64,000 bases of DNA from Heterobilharzia americana (lineage: Eukaryota > Platyhelminthes > Trematoda > Strigeidida > Schistosomatidae). Made by a program: the position numbers and the translations under genes. Shown piece by piece: positions 10,701 through 25,700 of the stretch (its first letter is position 1; each line of letters starts with the position of its first letter). Under the pieces are notes generated by a model that was not told where the DNA came from, made no database searches, and saw only the letters and a list, made by a program, of their open reading frames with translations. Location of the stretch: positions 67,975,646-68,039,645 of the forward strand of contig OX104127.1 in assembly GCA_944470555.2 (NCBI GenBank). Reading direction: 5' to 3'.

Positions 10701-13700
10701 GGTAAATCTAATGAGTGTATGTTATTAGTATAATTGTTTTTGTATCATACCGTCGTTGACTGCACCGACTAAAACTATACCCGTCGCTCAAGAAGTGGCT
10801 CGGTGGCGTAGTGGATAACGCTCTGGCGTTTGAAGCGATCATTCCCGAGTCCGAATCCTAGCGGAAACAACACTCACATTCGGCTGACGAGTCCCAAATA
10901 GGACAAAATGCGCGTCATGGATTCCCCTGCTAGCCACGATCCATCATTAGAGTGTTGATGTATAGGATTAAGATAGTGAACCAATAAAAGGTTGAGACGT
11001 ACTGCATTTTATCTGTACACTACACATATCAAGCACCTGGTGATCACGATGTTGGATTTTACGGTTAGTTTAAAACAAATTATAAATGATCAAATGTACA
11101 CATATGATATTTGTCTGTAGAGTTATTGACTGTAGCTGGGAGTCAACTTAAAAAGTGCAGATGTGTTATGGTGGTGGTTGTCAACTTGCACAAATGTGAT
11201 TTTATAAGAAGTTTATAATAAATTTCTATCCTTCTTGAGTTCCTTTCATCAGATTAATTTGAATCCTACAATAAAGATGTGTAATCTACATCAAAGCTAC
11301 AAAAAGGCGTAGAAAAAGTTTATGGTGTTTTCAGCTTCACTATACTTTGAACGGGTGGGGATGTGGGTGACGGACGCAATAGTTCCCACTAAACCTTTTA
11401 ACTACTTTCTAACTGGAGTGGCTTGAAAATGGAAACATGTTGAAACTACAAGGTTTTATATGTGAATGTCAACTTTTATGATTTGACCAGTTTCACATGG
11501 CTACAGAAATAAAAACTCAGTTACCAGCTTCTAGTTGCGAAAAAGCGTTACGATCAAAAGTAACATGGTTGAATAAGACATTTGTCATAATGAATTCTCG
11601 GGATATGACAATTAATCAATTACTGGGAAATGAAGTGGATCCATACTTAGACAATCAATCACTTCTCACTCTTATTCCAACAAGAAACTTTCGAAAAAAT
11701 TACATGCATACATTTTTGCTGCTTTATTAGCATTCCTCCAGTTTACCTACATAACACACTTGAAGAGGTTCTCAATTATTAAAGGGGTATTTCAACATTT
11801 GAGTCGACAATTGAGTGAGCTACTTATTCTTATCGATTATCATACTTTGACAGTATTGGTAAAGAGTGTTCAGCATTTTAAGTCGTTTAATGGTCTGTTT
11901 GGATATTTACATGAGTCCTCTTTTATTATTTGAACTGATTTGTATTGAATTTCCGTTATGTAACTATTTTCACTCTAGTTACCACCACTATTAAATATTC
12001 TCTACAAATCACAATCACATAACTCACATCTCGTCTATATGGCGTTAATTCTGCTACTTATATTTACTGAGAATGAACAATTTGGACGGGAAATACACAC
12101 AACAGTGAGTTAATCATAAAGTCTTTCGTTTTATGATTATTATTTTCTGAATAACTTTTGCAATAAACTTGAGCAAAGTTGAGAAATTGGTCTCTGGTAA
12201 CTGATTCAGAAGTTTTTAGATATATTAGTGAGTTGACCTACCATTTTTCAATTTCTTTTATTCTTCGTTGTCAATCAAATGTGATACATTCAGATGATTT
12301 TAATTCTTACACGTTTACTTCACATGTATGCTATAAACATACTTTACTGCACACAAACTGACCAATTATCTTTCCATCCTAGATTTTTGCTTCATCACAA
12401 AACCTTCGCTTCACTATCGATTACTACCAATACAACCTTTGCTCAATGTAGTTTGATTTTTAACCACAATGCTGGTGAGTAGTTATTTCTGAAAACAAGA
12501 AGTGATACCGTATGATGGCGGATAGCTGTATTCGGTTAGTAGGTGTTTATACTTTACGATTCCGTGGATAGAGTCTGATAGATCACCCAGTGACTTGAGA
12601 CGATGGTCTACATGGCTTAGAGTCGAAACCAGTGGCTACTATGCTTCAACTTTCTTATTTCTTTGCGCATGCTGAAGCCACCGCCCACCTCTATGTGCCA
12701 TGTTGATGGAGGGGGGGGAAGGGATTCACGTGGAAGAGGGTTCATAGTGGCCAGACTAAGACGTATCACCAGTCGATGAAGTCTCTTACTGTTAGTCTGA
12801 GTTGTATGAAAGAGATGTAGACTGCCAGGCTGGGGTCCCCGAGATCAAAGAAATCAGTTGGTAGATGAGGACTTTTGGTGACATGGCTGAAAATCGACGT
12901 CTTCTAAAGCTTGAATATTCACAACAACCTTTTATCTTCAAATTGTTTGTTTTCTCGCACAACTTTGCCTACTTTGCTATCACTCTTTTTCAACCCATCT
13001 GTTCTTTGTACACAACTATGAAGTGTGGCAATTTGAACCAAGATACTTGTGTGCAAGGTTCTACATTGATTTTGTCAATCAATCATTTGTTTTATTACTA
13101 AAATACAAAACGAAGGTAGTGATGAATGCGTTTTTGTATGTATGTTTCATTTGTTTCTTCTCAGTTCTACCATACTTTTGCACCGTTTTACGTTTCTTTC
13201 TTTTGATATATCACATTTACATCTTCCTAATATCGTTACATTATTCTTTACTTTGCACTTTCTGATGTCTGTGTTGTATTGAGTATATTTTAAATATAAA
13301 ACAAAAGGTTGACATTATTTCTAAGATTCAAAAAATGAATCTTTTTATCGCATCTTAAAATTACCGAAAGAGTATAGCTCAAATTTCCTCTGTTTTCTAT
13401 ATTTAATATTTAGTTATAAATAAATTATATTTATAAAATTTCAATAAAGTAGAAAAGTTTTTGAAGTTGGCGACTTCATAGAAATCGCTTCTTCAGAGAA
13501 TATGAACAAGGTGATCTGATTTGTCATCATTTACCACTTAAATATGTAATAACTTGTGTAGGTTTTATTCTGTGAAGAAACGATTTCCATGAAGTTGCAA
13601 AATATCAGAAATCTATTTTTCTACCTCATTGAGATTTTTACAAATATATTTTATTTATAATCCATTTCCTTAATGCTCAATTTATTCAACTCTATCAGGT

Positions 13701-16700
13701 CAAGTGCTGATCTTGTAGTCTATAAAATTAATATTTACTGTAGTATTAGGTAGATCACTACTCTAAAGACAAATTCTAATAAGACTGGCTCCAGTCAAAA
13801 TTTTCATAACATTTTGCAAATGAAATCACCAATTAAGTAAAAATGTAGTGGGTTAAGTTACCAAACTTGGCAAAAAATAATACGGCGAAAAAATGATAGA
13901 TATAGTGAGTAGGCATTATTAGCGGAAAAGGAAGGATATGAAATGGTAAAGAAAACAGACTACCAGTTGTTGTACACAAATGTAACATACCCTATGTATA
14001 TTACGAATACGAAACACATTACTATTATTATTTCTAGGGAATTATAGGGTGGCGTTCATGTCACTAGCCTAGTGTTCAAGATCAGATTAGACGATTGCTT
14101 CTGCACATAAAAAGAACGTCATTTAATAATCCATAAGGCCAAGGAAGAAATTAGGAAAGTATGATATTTTAGAAGGTTAGGGTTGTAAGGTATTTGGGTG
14201 TTTTCGTCTTGACAGATATGAAGAAGGCTAGAAAATGAATCAGCATCATAATGAATGTGATAATGGACTATGAACTCATATTTGTTTATTTAGATTCGCC
14301 ATCATTAAAATCAGCTTGGGACTAGGAGTCACTGCGTAACGGTTCAAGTTGCCACACCTTTTATCAAAATGAAGAAAGAAAGAAACAACGGTTAAAAGAA
14401 GTCGGAAATCGTAAAGGAAAGGAAGGAAGAGTTTAAAAATGAAGAGAATAATGATAGCGATTGAGATGGAAATAATTTGTGTAAACGTCTGCTCAACTGA
14501 CATTGGTTCTAACCCATATCACCTGGAGTCTTCAACCACTGGTTTCTCTTTACCTGGAAACCCCAACCGGCTAGTCTGCATTACTGTACATGGCTCAAAG
14601 GAACAGTCAAGGACTTCCTGGATTGATAAAAAGTTTTAGTCTGACGACCCGAGCCTTTTTCCTGCCTGAACATACTACGGCCAACATTGTACGATGAGGC
14701 AGACGGTGGCTAGGCATACGTAACACATGTTCAAGCCATCTTGGTCAGCGAAGGTTCACATTCGCATCAACTGACTTACCTCTCCTCCCTAAAATTCTAC
14801 ACCTGACTCGTTTTACTCACGTGATGACACCATGAAACACGATTTGGATTGAAGTTGTTCCTTTCCTATTGAGACCATTTTGTATAGAAGATGGTTTAGC
14901 AGACTGGTCTTTACTGCACGGCGTCGTGTTTGTGAGTGAATTAGAAGCTTAGGGGGTGGGAGACTCCGAAACAGCAACACACAGGTACTGTGACTTTTAT
15001 GTTCGTTTGACTAAATGCGATTGTCATGATTATTTTGTCCTCCTCTACAACCAGACGTACAGCCGCTATTATGCTCCTCCTTCGTTATCCAATCAGTACC
15101 TAACTTTCATGGCAAGTAATTGCTACAGCCTTCGAACATGTAACTATTTCTAACCAAAATTAACTTCCCAAAAACAGTTCTGAAGATACAAATATTATTT
15201 TTATGATTATTTGTTCCCTGGGTTCCTGTGTTTGAGGTGGGATTCTATCTAGTCCTATTGCCTTTCCGGATCTTAGCAACTTTACTGTAGAGGGCTTGTG
15301 TTCTCTGATAGTTTTGTGGCTGGGTTGCTGGTGGTATTTCTGGACGAGTTGCAGTGGAGGAGGTGGTTGTGGTGGTCAGACCATCGTTTCTTTTATTTCT
15401 CCTCTTTGGTAACTAAGTTTCCTTCACTATCATTGGTTTCATCTGTGTTGATCTCTTCCTCCCAGATAGTAACGTGATTATTTTATATAATATTGTCGGA
15501 TATGTTATATCCTACTAATTCTCTCGTCACCGTTTGTTTGTAATTATTGTCAAAAAGTGGTAAATCTTAAACAGAAGATTAGTAATAATAATATCAGTCC
15601 GTACTCATATCGCGGGAAGTAATTGTTGTTATTGTGACACTGGTGCATTAGATACGAATATCATGATATTCATAGATGGGGATATAAATGAGTATTGGGT
15701 CCTTGTCTTCGCATGAAAGGTCCGCATATGAGGATGTATTTACATTCAACTGATGTGAATTATTTGCAGTGAATTTCACTATTCCATGTGCTGTTCTATG
15801 GTGTATGTAAAGTAGGTAGACTAAGTCATTTGCAGAGGTAAGACTTGATAATATTTGTCAATCTCTAATGGTAAGTTTTTCTTCTTAGGAAATCAAATGG
15901 GTTCAGTGGTCAGCAAATCGTCGACTATCAAATGTTTCCTATGGGAGTTTAACTGTTTTAGTGCTTTGTCGTACCATTCAGTATCATTTAAATCAATTAA
16001 AGGTGAGATGTGTTTATGTGTAACTTTTTTATCTCATATTTTTCATACATTTGTATTATTCCATGTATTCTATGTGCTGTTGGGTCTCATAGCCCACTTG
16101 GTAGAGCACTGTGCAGGAAACTTGATGGTCGCTGGCTCGAATCTCGCCGTGTCCCAATTTTCCATTTTACCTTCAATCATCATCCAGTATCAATGATAAA
16201 TAAGTGATGCTACAATCCATTATTCATTTAGTGGTGGACATGCATACTAGACTGAAAGAGCCATTCACCTGTTGATAAGTAACTCGAGTATGACGTAGTG
16301 ACGCACTCTTGACTATCAATCAAGTAGGTCATATGTTAGAATTACACACTTCGTACGTCAGCTGAGATAACGAGGTAGTACGTTTAGACGTCATATTTTA
16401 AGTGTGACTTGTTTCGGCTATGGGTGCTTATGACAGTCTCAGTGTCACAGATTGATATATTGTAATAGGATACTGTTTGAAGTTGGAGTGAAATTCCGAC
16501 TCACGGTAGGTATCTAACCTGAAAGTTACGAATTCAAATTTCTGTAACTCAGGTTTTTACTTTTGTTTTAGCTGTTTAATGAAAAGGTTTTGCTAACTGT
16601 TTTGGAGTTGTGTGTACGTCCGTTTATTATTATTATTTGTTCCTTGGGTTCCTAGTGGAACATAGGGCTTCACTAGCACATCCCCAGTACATTCTGTTCT

Positions 16701-19700
16701 CTGCAGTCTTTTTAACCCAACTCCACAACTGCCCAGAAGCCGTCATTTCCTCCTCACACCATCTTCTCCATGTCACCCTTGGCTCGGACGCCCAACTCGT
16801 CGTTTCCCATTTTGGGTTCCACTCGACGGCCTGGCCTGTCGCGCGATTTTCCCAAATGGTCTTCCCAATGTATGCCCAGTCCAATCCATGCGTTGTCGGT
16901 TGGTTCGTTGCCAGCCAGTCAGAGTGAGTTCCTTGTTGTTTATTCTTTCTGGCCATCAGATCTTCAGTGTCAGTATCAGTATCGAGTGATCGTAGGTGTA
17001 GGCGTAGACAGCTGTTGATGATACATGTCTGTAGTTTGTTGGAAATGCTTTTCGTAAGGCGCGGTCAAGTTTCTGAGGCATCAGATGGAAGCACTGAATT
17101 ACTTGACTGACATTAGTTTTGAAAGTGCGGATGTTGTTCACGCTTTGTGCTGAGTGCAGTGCAGTGCAGTAGATCTGTACACTGATTCCAGATGAATGAA
17201 GGAAGGGGTGTGTTGCTTGCTGTCCTTCTGATCGTGTGTGCTTTGACATCCTGATGTTGATGTGTGGCTGTGCCACCTGTGTTTGAAACGATGCTGCGTC
17301 GTGTTTGGGTAGGTGGTGAAAGAGACAACTTCCTTTAAATTTCTCCAGTTGATGATGATTGGTTCTTGTTGTTGTTGGTGGTGGTGGTTGTGGTAGTTGG
17401 TCATCTTTATTATCTGTGTCTTCTCGACACTGACATCCGTTCTATGCAGTCATTAAAGTACTATTTAAGTCATTCACAATTATTAGATTATTATTATTGG
17501 ATTATTATTACATAAATTTTTATTTGTAAATATTAATTTTATCGACCATAGGATATTATAATGAGCTGTTATTTGCTCGTGTGCTTCATGCCATGCTGTG
17601 TCAATTTCTTGTGTAATTACTTACTATTGTATTGTGAATGTAGGTGTATACCAATCTAATTACTCCTAATTGTTCACTGTAGTGTCCTTAGTTCTCCTAT
17701 TCTCACTATAAGGGACACATACTTTTCATTTATTCACAGTGTCTGGTATAATGTGAAGATTTTTCATTTCGATATTTAGAGAACAACAATTCAATCAACT
17801 GCTTACCAAGGGTTTAACACTAATACGTTTCACATTAATCAATGCAATAGGATTCTAGTGGTGAAATCTTTAGCCACTAGAAAACATAATTGATTTCAGG
17901 TATCAGAAATCCCGACAAGATTACTGCGACCACTTGGAATTGGTGTGGCCCATAAACCAACAAATTCCCTCCAAACACTATTATGCAGACCAAAGGATAC
18001 AACAACCAAACACGACAAACCGATTATCACTTACAAAATCAACTACAATAACTGTAGTCAACACTACATTGGACAAAGTGGTCGCCCTCTTCACCTTCGT
18101 CTGCATGAACACCAATTGGCTATTAAACATCATGACATTTCATCACTCATTTCAATGCACATGGATAGCAACTATGAACATGAATTCAATTTCGACAATG
18201 TAGAAATTTTGGACTAAGAGTGGAATATCAGAGTAATTCTAGAAGCGTTACATTCAGATCAGTCACCAATCAATAGATGTATAGACATAGACCCATTATA
18301 TCAACCAATGAGAAAAATAATAAACGATAGGAAGGTCAGAGGTGAAGCAGAGGCACAGCCAACTGGAAAATCAATGTAGTCAATGACACAACGATGAAGG
18401 GAAATAACCAATCACAGACTACTTCATCAAGGCAAGTTACTAAATCACTCGTGCAGAGATATTGACAGCTCACATCATACTGAAATTAATGCTGATGATG
18501 TCTAGAAAGACGATGAGAGCTTCACGACTAAACAACCCAGATCAGAGAACACCATACAACCGAGACCATCCACCTGAGCTACAAATATTCCCCACTATTT
18601 CATAATTGATTTCAACGTGTCAAGTAAATGTAGGTTACGCATAGAGCATAGAATAATTAAATAGTGAAAAGTTGAAAAAAAGTTGTTACATAATTACTCA
18701 TTTGTATAACATAAAAAATCAATGTGTAACCTCTCGCATACACACAAGTGCATCGGTCCAAGTTGCCATAGTTCACAATACCATACAATGGGCAGATGGG
18801 TAGAAAAAGACTTATATCAAAGTATATAAGGGTGTATAGGAAGAAAGCGGATCTAAAAATTAAGGTTAGTCAAATCATTCAACCTTTAGAAGATATCAGA
18901 GTGAATACACATCTGCACCATTGTAACCGACGCTTTCAGGCATGTCACCAAGACCCCTCAACTAATAATTCCCATCATCTTAGCGACTCCAGCGAAGCAG
19001 TTTATACTCCTCCCTACTCAGCTCAAACCAACAGTCAGAGACTCTATTGACTGGTGCCACTTCCTGGTCTGGTCACCCTGAACCCTCTCTCAACCGAATC
19101 CAACTTCCCCTAACATGGCACGTCGAGGTAACCAGTGGCTCGGCACGCACAGTACATGTCCAAGCCGTTTCAGTCGATGGAAGGTTCAAAACCTCATCGA
19201 CTGAGTTGCCTTTCTTTCATGACATACTTCACCAGACTTCAACAATGCTCACACGGTGACTCCACCAAACGCGAACAATGCTACAGAGACACCTATGATC
19301 ACAGATGATGCTAGTTGGGGAAATGCTGAATGGTGTTTCTTTATCCGCGCTGAGATTTCGTCAGAAGTCATCCTATCGGGTTGGCTGATGCAACTCCCCA
19401 AGTAGGTAAAGTGGTTGACGCATTCCAACACTTCATTTCTTATGCTTAAAATAAATGAAGCTACTGACCAGTCTTAAAGCTTCATCTTATATTTGACAGG
19501 TGCCGACTTAACGTATGCCAAACAGTGGTCACGGCCACACCTATTGTATGAAGGCTAATGATATTACCTGGCTATCTAAATCTCAGATGGCTGAGTGGAG
19601 TTCTTACCCCTGACACACTGGTTAAAATTCGAGTGCTGAGACCAGTGAGCTTCAACCATAAAAGTAAAATAAGTTAACTTAGACTACGATAAACATGAGA

Positions 19701-22700
19701 ATACTATCAGTTTGATGATATGATATGGTTGCCGTTTGTCAGACTTGTATTGATATTGGGTGGGAGTTGAGGGTGAAATGGAAATCTCGGCCATTCCAGG
19801 ATTCGAACCAGCGACTCGAAGAATACTACAAAATTTCATCACTAGTCTACAGTGCCTTCTTATGATCAAAGTGCTGATGAATTCCCGTATGGTAGGTAAT
19901 GATATTTCTTTTCAAGCATTAAGAACAGTCAGCAATGATCATTTAAATCCTGAGCTGAAGATTTCTTCGAACACAGCAGTTTCTGTTTTGTTTATCTTTC
20001 CTAATATGTTACGTGAATTGGAGGCAACTTCAACTGATTGTATCTAAATGATGCATAAATCTTTTGTTTTGATTACTGTTAGGACAAATACCTTCATGTG
20101 AATATTTTGGCAGCTTTGGCTAATTTGTCGCCGCGAATCACCAAACTTCATCCATATGCTTGTGATACATTAGTCAAGTAAGCGGCGTTTAATTTGTTCT
20201 ATATTTGTTTCAACTTAAACTGTTTGCATTGAGCTGTTCTTCTTTGATTGTTTCGTGTGTTTATTCATACTACCCATCACTCGTTCTGGTGCTTGAATTG
20301 TTCTCTTCAGGTTAATAAATAATGGCATGAATTTATACAACTGTATTAACTTACTTGTAGCGAGTTAAATAACGATGCACATCTGACACCTGGTTTGATA
20401 GATTAGCGTATGCCTGCATATAGTAATACGAACATATGTGATCCTTTTATCGGTTGAATTCTCTCAGAACTCAATATAAAAGCGTTAACATGGTTTTCAC
20501 CTGGCAATCTATGCATACATGGTAGTGTTTCCTCATACAGCGATGGATTTCCAAATCAGTGAATTTATTAGTAAGTTTCTCCTAATATCGGCGGTTCGTG
20601 GTGACATAAGTTCCGATCAGCTTGATAGCATCGAATCCCATGTTTTTGAAGGCACTTTACTGATAAACGGTAACTATGTTGTAATCCAGAATATTTTCAA
20701 CTCAAGGTAGAAATGATAATCGGTCGGTGTTCACTAAATGTTTTGCCACAACTTCAAGTAGTACAAAATCCTGAAGTCAAAGTCTTTTTTTTTACTGGAG
20801 GAATTTAGTAGTGCAAAAGTTCCTGTTTGAACATTTAAAAAACAAACAATGTGATCGACAAAATATTTCTGTCTAATTGGTTCCGCCTTCGATGGCTCTA
20901 CACGAATATATGGTATTCTCTCTAAAAGTATCAAGAGGGTGATAATTAATCAAGATAATAACAACTGTAGCTAAAGTATGGAATAATTACATGTTAAAAT
21001 TCATGAAATTTTAAACAGGTTGCTGTGTAATTGATAGTTTGTGTAATAATAACGAATATGAAGAGAAAAGAGAGCGAATTTTTATGTCAAGTGGTCACTT
21101 GTTAACGGTAATTACAGACAAGAGGGGAAGAGCAGGATAGCTAGAAAGATAATGAAAGCTTCACGATTCAACAACCCAGCTCAGAGAACATAATACAACC
21201 AAGGCGATGTTTGTTTTTTTGATAGATGAGCAAGGCAAATAAAGAGGCTGTGCCTATTTCTTCGAAATATATAGACTCAATTTGTTCAGGTGAATTCCGA
21301 TAGCTTCTGGTATATGTAAAAGACGAACTCGTATAGCATGAATATTAAGTCAGTGACGAGTGTCACTCAGATTATTGAGATTCCTATCGATCTTCTTCGC
21401 TCTTTACTTAAGCATTGCAGATGTTGTTTGGTAATTCAATGAAGTATTTGCCTAACTGTTCACCTAATGTAACTGGCTGTACAGGAACAGTTGAACTGGT
21501 AAATACAGATAGAAGAGGCGAAGTCATCATCGGCCGACCGCAGAATGCACAGCATAACTTTGCTTCATTGAATTATCTCCTTATAGCTTCCTTACGTGCT
21601 GTCATAATTTCGCTGATGATGTCACCCCGAAATTGTAGTCTTAGGAATAACGGTTTCTTGGCAGCTGCAGGTACTCTGGTTCTTATATTACATATTCTTA
21701 GCTAGGAACTTTTCTAGGTATCCATTACTACTGAATAGGTCGTGGACAGTTTGGTGTTCTTCATCGAAAGTGTCATTTGAGCAGAAACGTCTTGCCTGAT
21801 GGACCAAACATTTGATTAAATTTCGCTCATAGTGCAACACACCAAACTAATAGACTGTTATATAATTTTATATTTTGAGAATACTGTATATTAGTATAGA
21901 GCTATCGATGAGGAACTAACTGAAGAGACATATTTCTTCGCTCATATGGTTTATTTTCTGAAGGAATTTACTTCGTGTGAAGAATCTGTGTATTTTTACA
22001 CCTAGACCATTTAACGACAAACGTTAAAGCCCTTAAGCTAGTTACATTAAAAGGAGATAAACAATCATTAAGAATTATGCTGTGTTCAATAGTGCCGCAC
22101 ACCGTAGACAGAAAAAAGCATGTTGCATTAAAAATTATTATTGCCGGTTAAGATCAACTTCAGGGAATCAGATATCCCTAGCACTTTAATCTTCAACCGT
22201 AAACCTTCAACAATAAAACTAGACAGCTTCATATACAATGATATTAATCGACAAATGTACAACTCGACCACCTAGTTATGAGCCAATGTTGATACATGAA
22301 CTAGGGTTTGTTATACTACCAGGTTTGTATCAATCAAAGTAAGTGGTATAAGTGTGAATGCTCAAGGGGGTAGTCGACTATCTTCAGTACTCACTCATGC
22401 CGTCACTATCACCCTTAATTTTATAAGCAGTGAAGCTTTTCATGTCAACTGCGTTGAAATATCTAACAATTAAAATGGCTACTTGAAACTTGGTTTATTA
22501 ATGCTTGTCTGTCACTGCTCTGTAAAAAATTGTCTTTAGATAAAGAGGCATACAATCATTGGTATCGTCTTTTTGTCTTTCAGCAATATACTAGAGGTAC
22601 ACTACAGTCAAAAGATTCATGAGATACATCCACATTAGGAAGGGAAATTGATAGGTTATTCAGTTTAAGTTAAGCCCTGCTTTATTGCCATGACACAATT

Positions 22701-25700
22701 AACGTGCATAGTAATTTGGCATCCGTATTACTCGTGTTACGGAAATATGACGGCAATCAATTGTTTTTCCTAGACTATTATCATGCGCTTCAATGGAAAT
22801 ATGAGTCATTAAACTATATGTTAGAAAAGTGGACGAGCGATCGAAAAGTCTCAGTCATTTGCATAGTTCTATGAGCATTGGGAAATATCTTGATCATCTC
22901 TTATGAATACCAACACTCTGACTTCTATAACTTCATTAAATCCTCCGTTGCGTTTAGAAGATACTGTTCCTTCTGGTCGCCTGTGTCCTACACCTTAATT
23001 GATGCAAAAATATTGACGTTAGGAAACCTTTTGAAACTTAACTGCTGTGTAGATGTGATATTCTGCATACAACTATGTATGATTAGATAGTTTAGTAAAA
23101 TCTTCCCTTTTTAGTCCTGCTGTCTGAAGTCTTGAAGAATACGCTAACGTTTTGATGTAAATTGAAGTCCATTGCCAGCTAGCTGAGTATGATTAGTTTT
23201 TCACTCTGTATTCAAGACATGCTAAAATGATATAAATCAGACCCCTTTTTCATGTAAACCTTGGACCATGTGGTAAAATGTTATTTCGCACTTTTTTCTA
23301 GTTGATGTTTTGTTAGACCCCAATTTGTTGTCCTTTATCACGTCAAGATAACTCCATAACCGTAGGGATACAGCTCATTGGTTTAAGAATTCGACTTTCA
23401 GTAGATGGATCCCGGGTTTGAATTGCACCCCACCTACTTCGATCTGAACAGCCGAGTAGTATCAGAAGCCCTCATCTACAGCAAGTGTGTCCCACAACCT
23501 AGTATATTGGCAGATCTAAGTTGCAGTACTAGTTATTGGCTTAAACGGTGTTCTAATTCTCTCTCCTTCGTGATAAAGACAATAGAGTTTTCCCTATATC
23601 AAAAAGGAGAGAGAACTAAAACTGTATAAACCTTTTCTCGAAGTTGTGAACTTTGATTCGACTGTAGATAATAAATTGTGTCCGGAAAGCAATCCGGTAA
23701 ACAATACTGTTCCACTATGTGTTACATGTAATAAAGCAACTAAAATGGAGCGTCTTATTTCATATCACTGTATAGGGAGTCCAGTGACTAAGAATTTATA
23801 AAACTGCCTTCCCTTACTGTATTTTAGGAGTCTTCATTTTACTCACTGAAATTGAGGCTGTATCACTAGGGTAAGAGGTGTATGTTATTCGCCTCTGAAT
23901 TTGTGAAGAGATGGCTCATTGGCCCAAGCATTTGACATTCAAACGATAGGTCCTGAATTCGAACTCAGCTACACCTGTGATTGAATATCATAAGCTCTTA
24001 CACACTAAGCCTGATCCATAGCCTAGTACGTCGCTTAAATAGGATTGGCGTGTATTAGTATTTGCTTCTTAACCGAATACTATCTTCTTGTTTTTTCTTG
24101 TTGTTTATTTTCAGTCTTCTACAATTATTAATCAAGCGTCATAATAAAACTGTCGATGTTCTGCGTAAAATGTCTGATGATGACCAATCACAGTCAGTTG
24201 GTGAAGTTACCAAACTGTTATCTCATATATCACTCACATCATCTTCCACTACAGAGGAGGAAATGGTATGTTTCTTTTGTTTGTGATGTAAAGACATGTA
24301 GATTTGATTTATTGTGAACCTCCTTATGGATTAGTAGCAACTGTTGGTCGGCAGCAAGTACGTTGTTTGACTTCAGTGATCGCACGAGAACCAGTGTTTT
24401 CAACGCATTATGGTCCGCGACCGACACCGGAAGGACCGCGGTGTGCTTGCTATTTCTTCGCCCTACATTTTTTAATTCTCCTCCCTAATTCCAGTAGGAA
24501 AGATAGCATCAAACTGTTAGTGCCAGTCATCTACGGGGAATGCCTTACTGCTGTCACGCCTTGTCCAACCATCCTTACTGCTTCGCTGTCGTCTCCATCA
24601 CGGCGTAGTAATTTACACTATAATGTCAACTACTTTCTGTCTTTTCACTATCCAGCAGACGTATCTGATGAGGTGAAGTAGGACCTCTAAGGAGCAAGTG
24701 TTCCAGTCAGTCTAGCTCGTCAGGTCATTGCGAAATGCAAGCTCAACCACCACTCAAAGGTAGTAGCTATTAGGCGGGTCTGACGAGCTTTATTGTGGAC
24801 AGGGATCTCGATTCACGCAAATAAACGGTAGCAGCTTTTTAATGACGCGTAAGACATGCTCTTCATTTAGAGCTTTGTGCTTGTAAGTCTTCAATGAAGA
24901 TAAGCGACAAGAAAACAAAACGCCTTGCACCTCAGCCTTAATATAGGAACTGTACTATACCTTATTCAGCTGTCATTCAACATAGAAAAGGAAGTGTTAG
25001 TGAAAAAGTCTTATTGATCAACTTCTTTTTGCAGCAAACTGACTTCAGATTGTATGCTTGTTGTCATCTATGATATTATTGTTGTCATCAAGTATGATTA
25101 TTATTATTTTGTTTTCACATGATCGTATATTGAGTAGCATTTTCACAATATCGCATACGAAGAAGTCTTTATTGCATGCTGAAATTTTTTTCAGAAGATA
25201 GCTATAGTTATTACCTTTATGATCTTACGTTACTATCATACTGGTTCCACAAAAGTCGGTGGACGCTTTTGACAGCGACAGTGATCCAACATCCAAAGAC
25301 TTCTAATTTAAAGGATTACGTTTCATAGATATAGAATATTATTATATTTGTCCCTTGGGTTCCTAGTGGAACATATGGTTTCACTAGCACGTCTCTATTA
25401 CATTCTGTTCTCTGCAGTCTTTTTAACCCAACTCCACAACTGCCCAGAAGCCATCATTTCCTCCTCACACCATCTCCTCCATGTCACCCTTGGCTCGGAC
25501 CCCCAACTCGTCGTTTCCCATTTTGGATTCCACTCGACGGCCTAGCCTGGCACGTGATGTCCTCGAACGGTCTTCTCAGTGTATGTCCGGTCGAATCCAT
25601 CTCTACTTTCCTCTGCATATTTGTTGGGCGGTGGGTTGTTGATTGATTCGTTGCCAGCCAGTCAGAGTGAGTTCCTTGTTGTTTATTCTTTCTGGCCATC

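Noticed and set aside
16080..16160. Possible tRNA gene
   Set aside because: The A and B boxes are good, but the anticodon and T stems do not pair; it fits a tRNA-derived SINE.
16624..17450. TCCGTT near 16610 and 17430 as a target duplication of the family B copy
   Set aside because: Only six bases, and the same TCCGTT occurs inside the longer copy at the matching place, so it may be element sequence.
19760..20047. + strand ORF just upstream of dymeclin exon e
   Set aside because: The dymeclin alignment passes directly from exon d to exon e, leaving no room for an added exon; the ORF has no known motif.
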